A stretch of DNA of 15,909 nt from an uncultured Eubacteriales bacterium (GTDB taxonomy: Bacteria; Bacillota; Clostridia; Oscillospirales; Oscillospiraceae), in NCBI GenBank assembly GCA_900549495.1, contig UROL01000023.1:1-15909 (forward strand). The letters are read 5' to 3'. A program made the translations under genes and the position numbers. The notes below the pieces were generated by a model. The model made no database searches. It saw nothing but the letters and a program-made list of their open reading frames with translations, and was not told the origin of the DNA. This document shows positions 6,805-14,109 of the stretch, one piece after another. Numbering within the stretch: position 1 is the first letter of the stretch; each line of letters begins with the position of its first letter.

Positions 6805-7578
6805 ATGTCTGATTTTGAAATTGACGAGGGACAGCTGTTTTATCTGGAATTTGTCAACCGGGAAAACCATTTCCGCCACATGAGCCGGGGCCGGGAGCTG
6901 GCCCGGTTTGACCTGCTGCGCAATGCCGACCCCCGGGCGGTGGAGCTGGGGGATCAGGCCTTTCAGGCCCGGCTTCAGGGGCGGCTGTCCGGGGATGCCC
7001 TGCGGAACTACAAGTATCTGTTTGTGGCAAGTGTAACCTTGTGCTGCCGCAGCTGCATGGAGGGCGGGCTGGACCAGGAGCGGGCCTTCAACATCAGCGA
7101 CCTGTACATCCAGAAGATGGATACCCTCACCACACCCCAGCAGGTCATTGCCCTGCACCGGGAGATGCTGGGCTTCTATCTGAAGGAAATGACCACCGCC
7201 CGCCGCCGCCGGGACTGCGCCCGGCCGGTGCGGGAGTGCCTGGACTATATCGATACCTACCTCCACGAGCCTATCCATGTTTCGGATTTGGCAAAATATG
7301 TGGGGATGAACCAGAATTATCTGTCCGTATTATTCAAAAAGGAGACCGGCAAAGCGGTCTCCGATTATATCCGGCAGCGGCGTGTCCAGGCGGCGGAGGG
7401 GATGCTCCGCTACACCGACTACGACTGCTCTGAAATTGCCAGCTTTTTGGCCTTTTGCTCCCAGAGCCACTTTATCAGCGTGTTCCGGAAGGCCACCGGG
7501 CTGACCCCCAGGCAATACCGCAGCCGCTGGGCTGCGGAAAAGCAGGGAATCAAAGAACCGGCATCACCACGCCGTTGA
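6805..7578 (+). CDS. AraC/XylS-family transcriptional regulator
   Basis: 257 aa. The C-terminal third (about 141-243) is a standard AraC double helix-turn-helix: IHVSDLAKYVGMNQNYLSVLFKKETGK for the first and IASFLAFCSQSHFISVFRKATGLTPRQYR for the second, the latter being the family signature. The N-terminal part (1-135) is not a cupin of the sugar-sensing type. It resembles the helical N-terminus of clostridial AraC proteins (YKYLFVASVTLCCRSCMEGGL...SDLYIQKMD); its ligand is unknown. The start at 6805 follows GGGAGG; an upstream TTG at 6787 lies before the ribosome site and is rejected. The gene is monocistronic, its promoter carries a palindrome suggesting autoregulation, and its last 29 bases overlap a small minus-strand ORF. 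Confidence 0.92.
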   Translation: MSDFEIDEGQLFYLEFVNRENHFRHMSRGRELARFDLLRNADPRAVELGDQAFQARLQGRLSGDALRNYKYLFVASVTLCCRSCMEGGLDQERAFNISDLYIQKMDTLTTPQQVIALHREMLGFYLKEMTTARRRRDCARPVRECLDYIDTYLHEPIHVSDLAKYVGMNQNYLSVLFKKETGKAVSDYIRQRRVQAAEGMLRYTDYDCSEIASFLAFCSQSHFISVFRKATGLTPRQYRSRWAAEKQGIKEPASPRR

Positions 7579-7672
7579 TGCACACATAGCAGCGCACCTT
7601 GGCGGCGTCCTGCCGGGTCTGGGCAGCGTTTTTGCTGCGGATGGTTTGCTTGTTTTTCAGAAACTTTTTCAT
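7550..7672 (-). CDS. Small 40-aa basic protein, function unknown
   Basis: A 40-residue frame, MKKFLKNKQTIRSKNAAQTR... ending CYVCINGVVMPVL. It is supported by a strong GGAGG eight bases before the ATG at 7672 and by an extended -10 element (TGCTATACT) further upstream on the same strand. The N-terminal half is strongly basic (MKKFLKNK...RSK); the C-terminal half is hydrophobic with a CxxC pair (CYVC). Its last 29 bases overlap, convergently, the end of the AraC-type gene. I do not recognise a family. It could be a small regulatory or metal/redox peptide, a precursor peptide, or spurious; codon-level conservation would decide. Confidence 0.55.
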   Translation of the reverse strand: MKKFLKNKQTIRSKNAAQTRQDAAKVRCYVCINGVVMPVL

Positions 7673-7712
7673 TGCGATATCCTCCATAGGGGTTTGGTTT
7701 GTTTGCGGCCAC

Positions 7713-7721
7713 AGTATAGCA
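7713..7721 (-). promoter_or_regulatory. Extended -10 promoter for the 40-aa ORF
   Basis: On the minus strand TGC precedes TATACT (7713-7718), an extended -10 element, about 40 bases before the small ORF start. The -35 region is poor (TATTCG at the right spacing). An 8-bp palindrome TTGGCCAA (7751-7758) lies just upstream. Confidence 0.4.
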
Positions 7722-7861
7722 AATGATGTCAAAAACGAATATCATATTGATTGGCCAAATATCAAATCCATTGTATTATATGCAAAAAATGCCGCTGTAA
7801 TTGTTAACTTTCCGTTAAAAGACGGAAAAGATGCAACCTTTTTCATTTGTATATATTGCAT

Positions 7862-7887
7862 AAAAATCCCCCGGCTGGGCCGGGGGA
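7862..7887 (-). terminator. Minus-strand terminator-like hairpin with no gene in front of it
   Basis: A 9-bp GC stem (TCCCCCGGC 7867-7875 with GCCGGGGGA 7879-7887) is followed on the minus strand by TTTTT (7862-7866), the layout of a rho-independent terminator facing left. No minus-strand gene ends here. It may stop antisense transcription coming from the pyk side or end an unannotated RNA. The gap 7673-7980 otherwise holds the pyk promoter and a short stem (TTTCCGT with ACGGAAA near 7810-7828). Confidence 0.55.
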
Positions 7888-7914
7888 AATCAGGGGCAGG
7901 GCCGGGAAAAATGA

Positions 7915-7943
7915 TTGTATTTTTCCCGGAATCCTGCTATGAT
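7915..7943 (+). promoter_or_regulatory. Promoter for pyk
   Basis: TTGTAT (7915-7920), a 17-base spacer and TATGAT (7938-7943), with TGC before the -10 making it an extended -10. The predicted leader to the pyk ATG at 8015 is about 65 bases. Confidence 0.75.
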
Positions 7944-8014
7944 AAGCAAAACCGAAAAGCCCGGATCTGCCGCCCGGCAGTCCTCCGTCAGGATAGGAAA
8001 GGAGTTTTTGTTTT

Positions 8015-9427
8015 ATGCGCAAGACAAAAATCATATGCACCATCGGCCCTGCCTCCCAGAATAAGCAGACCCTTACCGCCATGTGCCAGGCGGGTATGAA
8101 CGTGGCCCGGCTGAATTTTTCCCACGGCACCTACCCGGAGCAGCAGGAGAAAATTGACCTGATCAAGCAGGTGCGCCAGGAGCTGGGGCTGCCCATTGCC
8201 ATTATGCTGGACACCAAGGGCCCGGAGTACCGCATCCGCACCTTCCGGGACGGAAAAATCACCCTGAACGAGGGGGATACCTTCACCTTCACCGCCGACG
8301 AGGTGGAGGGAGACCAGACCCGGGTCAGCGTCAACTATAAGAAGCTGGCGGAAAATCTGTCCGTGGGGGACCATGTGCTGGTGAACAACGGCCTGGTGGT
8401 CTGCCAGGTCACCGAGATCCGGGGCGGCGACGTGGTAACCCGGGTGCTGGTGGGGGGCGAGCTGTCCAACCGGAAGAGCATGAGCTTCCCCAATAAGGTG
8501 ATGTCCGGCCCCTACCTCAGCGAGCAGGACAAGCAGGATTTGCTCTTCGGCATCCAGAACCAGGTGGACTTTGTGGCGGCCTCCTTCGTCTCCACCAAAA
8601 GCGATATGGAGCAGCTGAAAAATTTCCTGGTGGAAAACGGCGGCGAGGATATCGAGCTGATTGCCAAGATTGAGAACCGGGCAGGTGTGGACAATGTGGA
8701 GGAAATCTGCCAGATTGCCGACGGCGTGATGATTGCCCGGGGCGACCTGGGGGTGGAGATTCCCTTTGTGGAGGTTCCCGCCATCCAGAAGCGGCTGACC
8801 TCCACCTGCCGGATGCTGGGCAAGCGGGTGATCACCGCCACCGAAATGCTGGAATCCATGATTCACAATCCCCGGCCCACCCGGGCGGAGATTTCCGACG
8901 TGGCCAACGCCGTGTACGACGGCAACAGCGCCGTGATGCTCTCCGGGGAGTCCGCCGCCGGTAAATACCCGGTGGAGGCGGTGAAGACCATGGCGGATAT
9001 CTGCCAGTTCACCGAGCAGCACACCAGCTACAACAAGCGCTTCTACAAGGCGGATTTCCGCATCCGCAACACCCTGGATGCCGTCTCCCATGCGGTATGC
9101 GCCATGGCCATTGACGTGGAGGCCAAGGGCATTGTGGTCTGCTCCGTCTCCGGCACCACCGCCCGGATGGTCAGCCGCTTCCGCTGCCCGGTGGACATCA
9201 TCGGCATGACCACCGACCCCCGGATTTTCCGCCGCCTGTCCCTGAGCTGGGGCGTCACCCCGGTGCTGGCAGAGGAGTTCAACTCCCAGGACGTGATGTT
9301 CTTCCACGCCATGGCCAGCGCCAAGCGGGTGCTGCACCTGGAGAAGGGGGACCGGGTGGTTCTCACCGGCGGCCCCATCAACGGCAAAACCGGCAATACC
9401 AATACCATCAAGGTGGAAACCGTGTAA
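8015..9427 (+). CDS. pyk: Pyruvate kinase
   Basis: Transfers phosphate from phosphoenolpyruvate to ADP, the last ATP-forming step of glycolysis, in the cytoplasm. The protein is 470 aa. Motifs: ARLNFSHG (31-38, PEP-binding Arg32 and K+/ATP-site Asn34, Ser36), LDTKGPEYR (65-73), the active-site IAKIENR (Lys218, Glu220), ARGDLGVEIP (Asp244, metal ligand) and ATEMLESM (275-282). Glu71 in TKGPE is the residue found in K+-dependent pyruvate kinases, so K+ dependence is inferred. The protein ends without the extra PEP-utiliser-like C-terminal domain of Bacillus enzymes. The usual DDGL loop reads NNGL (124-127), a mild oddity in the B-domain neighbourhood. AAAGGAG lies ten bases before the ATG. The downstream gene starts 48 bp after the stop with no terminator between. 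Confidence 0.98.
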   Translation: MRKTKIICTIGPASQNKQTLTAMCQAGMNVARLNFSHGTYPEQQEKIDLIKQVRQELGLPIAIMLDTKGPEYRIRTFRDGKITLNEGDTFTFTADEVEGDQTRVSVNYKKLAENLSVGDHVLVNNGLVVCQVTEIRGGDVVTRVLVGGELSNRKSMSFPNKVMSGPYLSEQDKQDLLFGIQNQVDFVAASFVSTKSDMEQLKNFLVENGGEDIELIAKIENRAGVDNVEEICQIADGVMIARGDLGVEIPFVEVPAIQKRLTSTCRMLGKRVITATEMLESMIHNPRPTRAEISDVANAVYDGNSAVMLSGESAAGKYPVEAVKTMADICQFTEQHTSYNKRFYKADFRIRNTLDAVSHAVCAMAIDVEAKGIVVCSVSGTTARMVSRFRCPVDIIGMTTDPRIFRRLSLSWGVTPVLAEEFNSQDVMFFHAMASAKRVLHLEKGDRVVLTGGPINGKTGNTNTIKVETV

Positions 9428-9475
9428 GGCTGCCCCCCTTGCCCCGGCAGCGGGGGCTGTACAGAGGTATTTATT

Positions 9476-10222
9476 ATGGAATACATCACACTGACCCGGG
9501 AGAATCTGGACAGGGAGCATATCTGCTGCGCCCTCTCCCGGGAGGAGGATGCCCAGGTGGCCTCCAAAAAGGCATGGCTGGCCCAGCGGCTGGAGGAGGG
9601 CCTGGTATTCTTGAAGGCCGCCCAGCGGGGCAAATGCTTCATCGAGTACATACCGGCGGAGATGGCCTGGGTGCCCATCCAGGCCCCGGGGTATATGTAC
9701 ATCGACTGCCTATGGGTCTCCGGCTCCCTCAAGGGAAAGGGCTATGCCGGCGACCTGCTGGATGCCTGCGTGGAGGACAGCCGGAAAAAGGGAAAGCGGG
9801 GCCTGTGCATCCTCAGCACCCCAAAGAAGAAGCCCTTCCTGGCCGACCCGGGGTTCCTGAACCACCGGGGCTTCTCCCTCTGCGACCAGGCGGACAACGG
9901 CGTTCAGCTCTGGCACCTGCCCTTTTCCCAGGGGGAAACGCCCCCCGGCTTCCGGGAATGCGCCCGGCACCCCCATGTGGAGCAGCCCGGCTATGTGCTG
10001 TACTATACCAGCCAGTGCCCCTTCAATGCCAAATATGTCCCCCTGGTGGCCCAGGCCGCCCGGGAGCATAACATCCCCTTCCAGGCCATCCACATCACCA
10101 CCCGGGCCCAGGCCCAAAGCGCCCCCACCCCGGTTACCACCTACGCCCTGTTCCTGGACGGAGCCTACCTGACCAACGAGATTCTGAGCCCGGAAAAATT
10201 TCTGAAACTGGCCGCCCGATGA
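9476..10222 (+). CDS. GNAT N-acetyltransferase with C-terminal YoaP-like domain
   Basis: 248 aa in two parts. Residues about 1-150 form a GNAT acetyl-CoA-dependent acyltransferase fold, with the cofactor loop VSGSLKGKGYAGDLL (81-95) after the predicted beta-4 strand (YIDCLWV). Residues about 170-248 match, by eye, the YoaP C-terminal domain (YYTSQCPFNAKYVPLVAQAA...), which has a thioredoxin-like look with a single Cys181 rather than CxxC. The substrate is unknown. AGAGGT precedes the ATG by about eight bases. It follows pyk by 48 bp and is followed by a strong terminator, so it is probably read through from the pyk promoter; whether that link is functional is unclear. Confidence 0.88.
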   Translation: MEYITLTRENLDREHICCALSREEDAQVASKKAWLAQRLEEGLVFLKAAQRGKCFIEYIPAEMAWVPIQAPGYMYIDCLWVSGSLKGKGYAGDLLDACVEDSRKKGKRGLCILSTPKKKPFLADPGFLNHRGFSLCDQADNGVQLWHLPFSQGETPPGFRECARHPHVEQPGYVLYYTSQCPFNAKYVPLVAQAAREHNIPFQAIHITTRAQAQSAPTPVTTYALFLDGAYLTNEILSPEKFLKLAAR

Positions 10223-10227
10223 TATTT

Positions 10228-10259
10228 CCCCCACAGCCCAGGCTGCGGGGGCTTTTTTT
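10228..10259 (+). terminator. Rho-independent terminator ending the pyk unit
   Basis: CCCCC (10228-10232) and CAGC pair with GCTG and GGGGG (10247-10251), with one internal A-C mismatch, followed by a run of seven T (10253-10259), six bases after the stop of the GNAT gene. Confidence 0.92.
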
Positions 10260-10275
10260 GGGCCTTGTGAATGTG

Positions 10276-10303
10276 ACCATAGGTTTTCTGAAAAAATCAT
10301 GGT
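10276..10303. other. Imperfect palindrome in the pre-rnf gap
   Basis: ACCAT (10276-10280) and ATGGT (10299-10303) enclose GGTTTT and AAAAAATC stretches that also face each other, making a 28-bp imperfect inverted repeat. It lies between the pyk-unit terminator and the rnf promoters, about 130-200 bp upstream of them. It might be a regulator site; no known box was recognised. The rest of 10260-10410 shows nothing else I can name. Confidence 0.25.
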
Positions 10304-10411
10304 TTCTTGGTAAATATGTGCAAAGGGCCGGGTTTTGGCTCAGCAAAATTGGCTGGGGGCGATTTTCCCGGAACGGACATTTCATGCGAAAAATGTTTTC
10401 TCGATAAAAAA

Positions 10412-10506
10412 TTACTTATTTAACAGGAATCGGTATACTTTTATTGATTATTGCGCCGAAAAAATTCCGTTTTTCACCTTGCTATTTGCTTACAACCTGC
10501 TATAAT
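10412..10506 (+). promoter_or_regulatory. Tandem candidate promoters for the rnf operon
   Basis: The proximal promoter is the better one: TTGCTA (10479-10484), a 16-base spacer and a perfect TATAAT (10501-10506) preceded by TGC (extended -10), giving a leader of about 65 bases before rnfC. A weaker distal candidate is TTACTT (10412-10417), 16 bases, TATACT (10434-10439). Confidence 0.7.
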
Positions 10507-10579
10507 ACAACTAGAATTGACATTGGAGCAGCGTTTTTCAGCCAGCGCCGCCCCAGGGAGCAGCAAAGGAGAGGTGTCT

Positions 10580-11908
10580 ATGGGAGAACTTACATTCCGG
10601 GGGGGCGTCCACCCGGAGCAGCGCAAGGAGCTTACCGCCGGTAAGCCCTTTTTCCCGCTGAGGCCGGAGGGGGAGCTGGTATTCCTGACCAACCAGCATA
10701 TCGGCAAGCCGGCGGAGCCGGTAGTGGCCAAGGGGGACTATGTGTTGGCCGGGCAGCGGATTGCCCAGGCCAGCGGCTTCGTCTCCGCCAACATCGTCAG
10801 CTCCGTTTCCGGCACGGTGAAGGCCGTGGAGCCTCGGCCCACCGCCGCCGGGGGCATGGCCCAGGCCATTGTGATTGTCCCGGACGGGAAGGATACCATG
10901 GCCCAGGGCATCGGCCAGCCCACGGACTATAAGAGCCTGAGCAATCAGGAGATTCTGGACCGGGTGAAGAATGCGGGCATCGTGGGCATGGGCGGCGCAG
11001 GCTTCCCCACCCATGTTAAGCTGACGGTGAAGGAGCCGGAGAAGATTCGCTACGTCATCGCCAACGGCGCCGAGTGCGAGCCCTACATCACCTGCGACGA
11101 CCAGCTGATGCGCAGCCACCCGGCGGAGATTGTGGAAGGGCTGGAAATCCTCCTGCGGCTCTTTCCCCAGGCCCAGGGGGTGGTGTGCATTGAAAACAAC
11201 AAGCCCCAGGCCATTGCCGCCATGGAAAATGCCTGCCGGGGCCACGAGAAAATTTCGGTTCTCCCCCTGAAAACCAAATACCCCCAGGGGGGCGAGCGGG
11301 CCCTGATCAGTGTGGTGGCGGGCCGCCACCTGCGGCTGGGAATGCTCCCGGCGGATGCCGGATGCGTGGTGGACAATGTGGCCACCGTCCGGGCCATTTA
11401 CCGGGCGGTGTGCTTCCAGGAGCCGCTGATGGAGCGGGGGGTCACCGTATCCGGGGACAGCGTGGAGAACCCGGGGAATTTCTGGGTAAAAATCGGCACC
11501 AGCGCCCAGGAGCTGGTGGATGCCTGCGGCGGCTGGAAGGAGGGCATGGAGCCGGAGAAGCTCCTCTTCGGCGGCCCCATGATGGGCATTGCCCTGTCCG
11601 GCCTGGATGTGCCGGTGTGCAAGAACAACAATGCCATCACCGCCCTGCCGGTGGATCCCGTGGCCGAGGAACCGGTTACTGCCTGCCTGCGCTGCGGCCG
11701 GTGCAACCGGGTGTGCCCCCTGGGCCTGTCCCCCCAGCTGATGCAGGTGGCCGCCCAGCGCCGGGATTACGAGCGCTACGAAAAGCGCCTGTTTGGCCTG
11801 GAGTGCATCGCCTGCGGCTGCTGTAGCTACATCTGCCCCGCCAAGCGGCCCCTGATGCAGCTGTTCAAGGTGACCAAGGCCGAAATCATGGCGGCCAAGA
11901 AGAAGTAA
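10580..11908 (+). CDS. rnfC: Rnf complex subunit C (NADH/flavin and Fe-S subunit)
   Basis: RnfC is the cytoplasmic, peripheral subunit where the ferredoxin:NAD+ oxidoreductase exchanges electrons with NAD(H). The protein is 442 aa, normal for clostridial RnfC. From the N-terminus: FRGGVHP (6-12); a lipoyl-like barrel; the glycine-rich nucleotide/FMN loop GIVGMGGAGFPTHVK (133-147); NGAECEPY (162-169); a SLBB-like region; and two [4Fe-4S] motifs, C369-C372-C375-C379P and C409-C412-C415-C419P. The start at 10580 follows AAAGGAGAGG; an in-frame extension upstream to 10451 would begin before the likely transcript start. It is the first gene of the operon, 13 bp before the D-G fusion, which has its own GGAGG. 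Confidence 0.97.
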   Translation: MGELTFRGGVHPEQRKELTAGKPFFPLRPEGELVFLTNQHIGKPAEPVVAKGDYVLAGQRIAQASGFVSANIVSSVSGTVKAVEPRPTAAGGMAQAIVIVPDGKDTMAQGIGQPTDYKSLSNQEILDRVKNAGIVGMGGAGFPTHVKLTVKEPEKIRYVIANGAECEPYITCDDQLMRSHPAEIVEGLEILLRLFPQAQGVVCIENNKPQAIAAMENACRGHEKISVLPLKTKYPQGGERALISVVAGRHLRLGMLPADAGCVVDNVATVRAIYRAVCFQEPLMERGVTVSGDSVENPGNFWVKIGTSAQELVDACGGWKEGMEPEKLLFGGPMMGIALSGLDVPVCKNNNAITALPVDPVAEEPVTACLRCGRCNRVCPLGLSPQLMQVAAQRRDYERYEKRLFGLECIACGCCSYICPAKRPLMQLFKVTKAEIMAAKKK

Positions 11909-11921
11909 GGAGGGTAGGCCA

Positions 11922-13421
11922 ATGCGTGAATTGCTGCATCTTTCCAGCGCCCCCCATGACCGGGGCAGCCTCTCCACCAAAACCGTAATGCGGGATGTGC
12001 TGCTGGCGCTGCTGCCCACGGCGGTGCTGGGCATATGGGCCCACGGCTGGTATGCCGGGTTTGTTATGCTGGTGTCCATTGCCGCTGCGGTGGTGACAGA
12101 GTACCTTTTTAATCTTGCCACCAAGCGGGGCAATACCATCGGCGATGCCAGTGCCGTGGTCACCGGCCTGCTGCTGGCCCTGACCCTCCCCGCCCAGGTG
12201 CCGGTGTATGTGCCGGTGCTGGGAGCGGTGTTTGCCATTCTGGTGGTGAAATGCCTCTTCGGCGGCCTGGGCCACAATATTATGAATCCCGCCCTGGCAG
12301 GGCGGAGCTTCCTGCTGATTTCCTTCGGCGTTTCCATGACCGGCTACACCCTGGATGGGGTGTCCGCCGCCACCCCGTTGGCAGAGGTTGCGGCGGGGCG
12401 CAGCGTAGACGTGGTGGCCATGGCCCTGGGCAATACCAGCGGCGTTATCGGCAGCTCTGCCCTGGGGCTTTTGGCCGGGGGCATTTACCTGCTGCTCTCC
12501 CGGGGCATCACCTGGGAGATTCCCACCGCCACCATCGGCTCTACGGCGGTGTTTCTGGCCCTGTTCGGGGGCCATGGGCTGGATCCGGCGTATCTGGTGC
12601 CCCAGCTGCTGGGTGGCGGACTGCTGATGGCGGCCTTCTTCATGGCCACCGACCCGGTTACCGGCCCCTCCACCACCAAGGGGCAGCTGCTCTACGGCAC
12701 CCTCACCGGCGTGCTCATCGGCCTGTTCCGGGTGAAGGGCAACGCCGCCGACTCCACCACCTATGCGGTGCTGCTGGCCAACCTCTTCGGCAACCTGATT
12801 GACGAGCTGTTCATCCCCGTGCCCTATGGCTTCCGGATTCCCAAGGAGTTTAAGAAGGCCATTCCCAAGCCGGTGAGCATTCTGCTGGTCATCACCCTGA
12901 TTGCCGGGGCGGTGCTCAGCGGCGTGTATGTCACCACCTCGGAGCGCATCGCCCAGAACAATGAGCAGGCCAACCAGGCGGCCTACCGCGCCGTGATTCC
13001 CCAGGCGGAATCCTTCCGGAGCCTGGAGCTTGCCCAGGGGACGGCGGGCACCACCCAGATTCAAAGGGTGCTGGCCGGGCTGGACGGCAGCGGCCAGACC
13101 CTGGGCTACGCCATTGCGGTGCACAACAGCCAGTCCTACGACGGCGGCCTGACCCTGGTGGTGGGCATCCTGCCCGACGGCACCGTTACCGGCATCCATT
13201 TCACCGAGCTCCACGAAACCGCCGGTATGGGTATGCGCTGCGGCGAGCCGGAGTTTACAAGCCAGTTTGAAAACGGGAATGTCCCGGCCTTTGCCCTGGG
13301 CAAGGGCGGCGACGGTGACCGGGGCACCATCGACTCCGTGGCCGGTGCCACCGTCAGCTCCACCGCCGTGGTGGAGGCGGTGAATGCCGCCCTGGACTAT
13401 TTCGCCGCCAACCTGAAGTAA
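11922..13421 (+). CDS. RnfD-RnfG fusion protein (membrane flavin subunits D and G in one chain)
   Basis: 499 aa in one uninterrupted frame. Residues 1-306 are RnfD: multiple membrane helices, GRSFLLISFG, LDGVSAATPL (144-153, covalent FMN site expected at Thr151) and NLIDELFIPVPYGFRI at the usual RnfD end. After a short basic link (PKEFKKAIPK, 307-316), residues 317-499 are RnfG: one membrane helix (PVSILLVITLIAGAVLSGVYV), SERIAQNNEQANQAAYRAVIPQAESF, the FMN-binding domain and DSVAGATVSS (471-480, FMN-threonine Thr477). In most Rnf clusters D (about 310-350 aa) and G (about 180-210 aa) are separate genes in exactly this place. No stop or frameshift lies at the junction and both flavinylation motifs are intact. 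An AAGGAG (12843-12848) at the junction could be a relic of an old rnfG ribosome site. Confidence 0.93.
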   Translation: MRELLHLSSAPHDRGSLSTKTVMRDVLLALLPTAVLGIWAHGWYAGFVMLVSIAAAVVTEYLFNLATKRGNTIGDASAVVTGLLLALTLPAQVPVYVPVLGAVFAILVVKCLFGGLGHNIMNPALAGRSFLLISFGVSMTGYTLDGVSAATPLAEVAAGRSVDVVAMALGNTSGVIGSSALGLLAGGIYLLLSRGITWEIPTATIGSTAVFLALFGGHGLDPAYLVPQLLGGGLLMAAFFMATDPVTGPSTTKGQLLYGTLTGVLIGLFRVKGNAADSTTYAVLLANLFGNLIDELFIPVPYGFRIPKEFKKAIPKPVSILLVITLIAGAVLSGVYVTTSERIAQNNEQANQAAYRAVIPQAESFRSLELAQGTAGTTQIQRVLAGLDGSGQTLGYAIAVHNSQSYDGGLTLVVGILPDGTVTGIHFTELHETAGMGMRCGEPEFTSQFENGNVPAFALGKGGDGDRGTIDSVAGATVSSTAVVEAVNAALDYFAANLK

Positions 13422-13434
13422 GGAGGATGGGAAT

Positions 13435-14109
13435 ATGAAAGCAAATTGGGAACGTATATACAACGGCGTGGTAAAGGAAAACCCCGCCTTCGTGCTGATG
13501 CTGGGCATGTGCCCCACCCTGGCTGTCACCACCTCCGCCACCAACGGCCTGGGCATGGGCCTGAGCAGCCTGGTGGTGCTGGCGGTGTCCAATGTGGTGA
13601 TTTCCCTGCTGCGCAAGGTGATTCCCGATGAGGTGCGGCTGCCAGCCTATATCGTCATCGTGGCCTCCTTCGTTACCGTGGTGGAGCTGCTGATGCAGGC
13701 CTATATGGAGTCGCTGTACGCCTCCCTGGGCATCTACATTCCGCTGATTGTGGTCAACTGCATCATCCTGGGCCGGGCCGAGGCCTTCGCCTCGAAAAAT
13801 CCCCCGGTGCTCAGCCTGTTCGACGGCCTGGGCATGGGCCTGGGCTTCACCCTGGCGCTGACCCTCATCGGTGCCATCCGGGAGGTACTGGGGGCAGGCT
13901 CCCTCTTTGGCTATGACCTGCCCGGGAATTTCCAGCCCATTGCCTTCTTCGTCCGGGCCCCCGGTGCCTTCCTGGTGCTGGCGGTGCTGGTGGCGGCCAT
14001 GAACGCCCTGGGCATCAAGAACCGCTCCAAGAAGCTGGTGGAGGGCTGCGACGGCTGCTGCGCCACCTGCGCCACCGGCTGCGAGAATAAAAAGGAGGAG
14101 GCGCAATGA
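13435..14109 (+). CDS. rnfE: Rnf complex subunit E (integral membrane), cysteine-rich tail
   Basis: 224 aa, a six-helix membrane subunit homologous to NqrD that, with RnfA, forms the membrane core and is thought to hold an intramembrane iron-sulfur centre. The conserved cysteines for this are in LGMCPTLAVTTSATNG (C26) and VVNCIILGRAEAF (C109). The last 20 or so residues form a hydrophilic tail rich in cysteine, GCDGCCATCATGCENKKEEAQ, with five to six Cys in CxxCC and CxxC spacings that the core fold does not need. GGAGG is placed eight bases before the ATG; the gene starts 13 bp after the D-G fusion, and its end overlaps rnfA by four bases (ATGA). Confidence 0.96.
   Translation: MKANWERIYNGVVKENPAFVLMLGMCPTLAVTTSATNGLGMGLSSLVVLAVSNVVISLLRKVIPDEVRLPAYIVIVASFVTVVELLMQAYMESLYASLGIYIPLIVVNCIILGRAEAFASKNPPVLSLFDGLGMGLGFTLALTLIGAIREVLGAGSLFGYDLPGNFQPIAFFVRAPGAFLVLAVLVAAMNALGIKNRSKKLVEGCDGCCATCATGCENKKEEAQ

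Noticed and set aside
7801..7821. Rex-like redox operator TTGTTAA ... TTAAAA upstream of pyk
   Set aside because: The left half fits, but the right half lacks the ACAA end and the spacing is wrong for the Rex box; it also lies about 100 bp upstream of the pyk promoter.
7988..9520. A 510-codon open frame on the minus strand opposite pyk (and similar long frames opposite rnfC, the D-G fusion and rnfB)
   Set aside because: These are by-products of GC-rich codon use in the real genes. Their translations are rich in His, Gly, Ala and Gln with no domain, and the opposite strands encode clear conserved enzymes.
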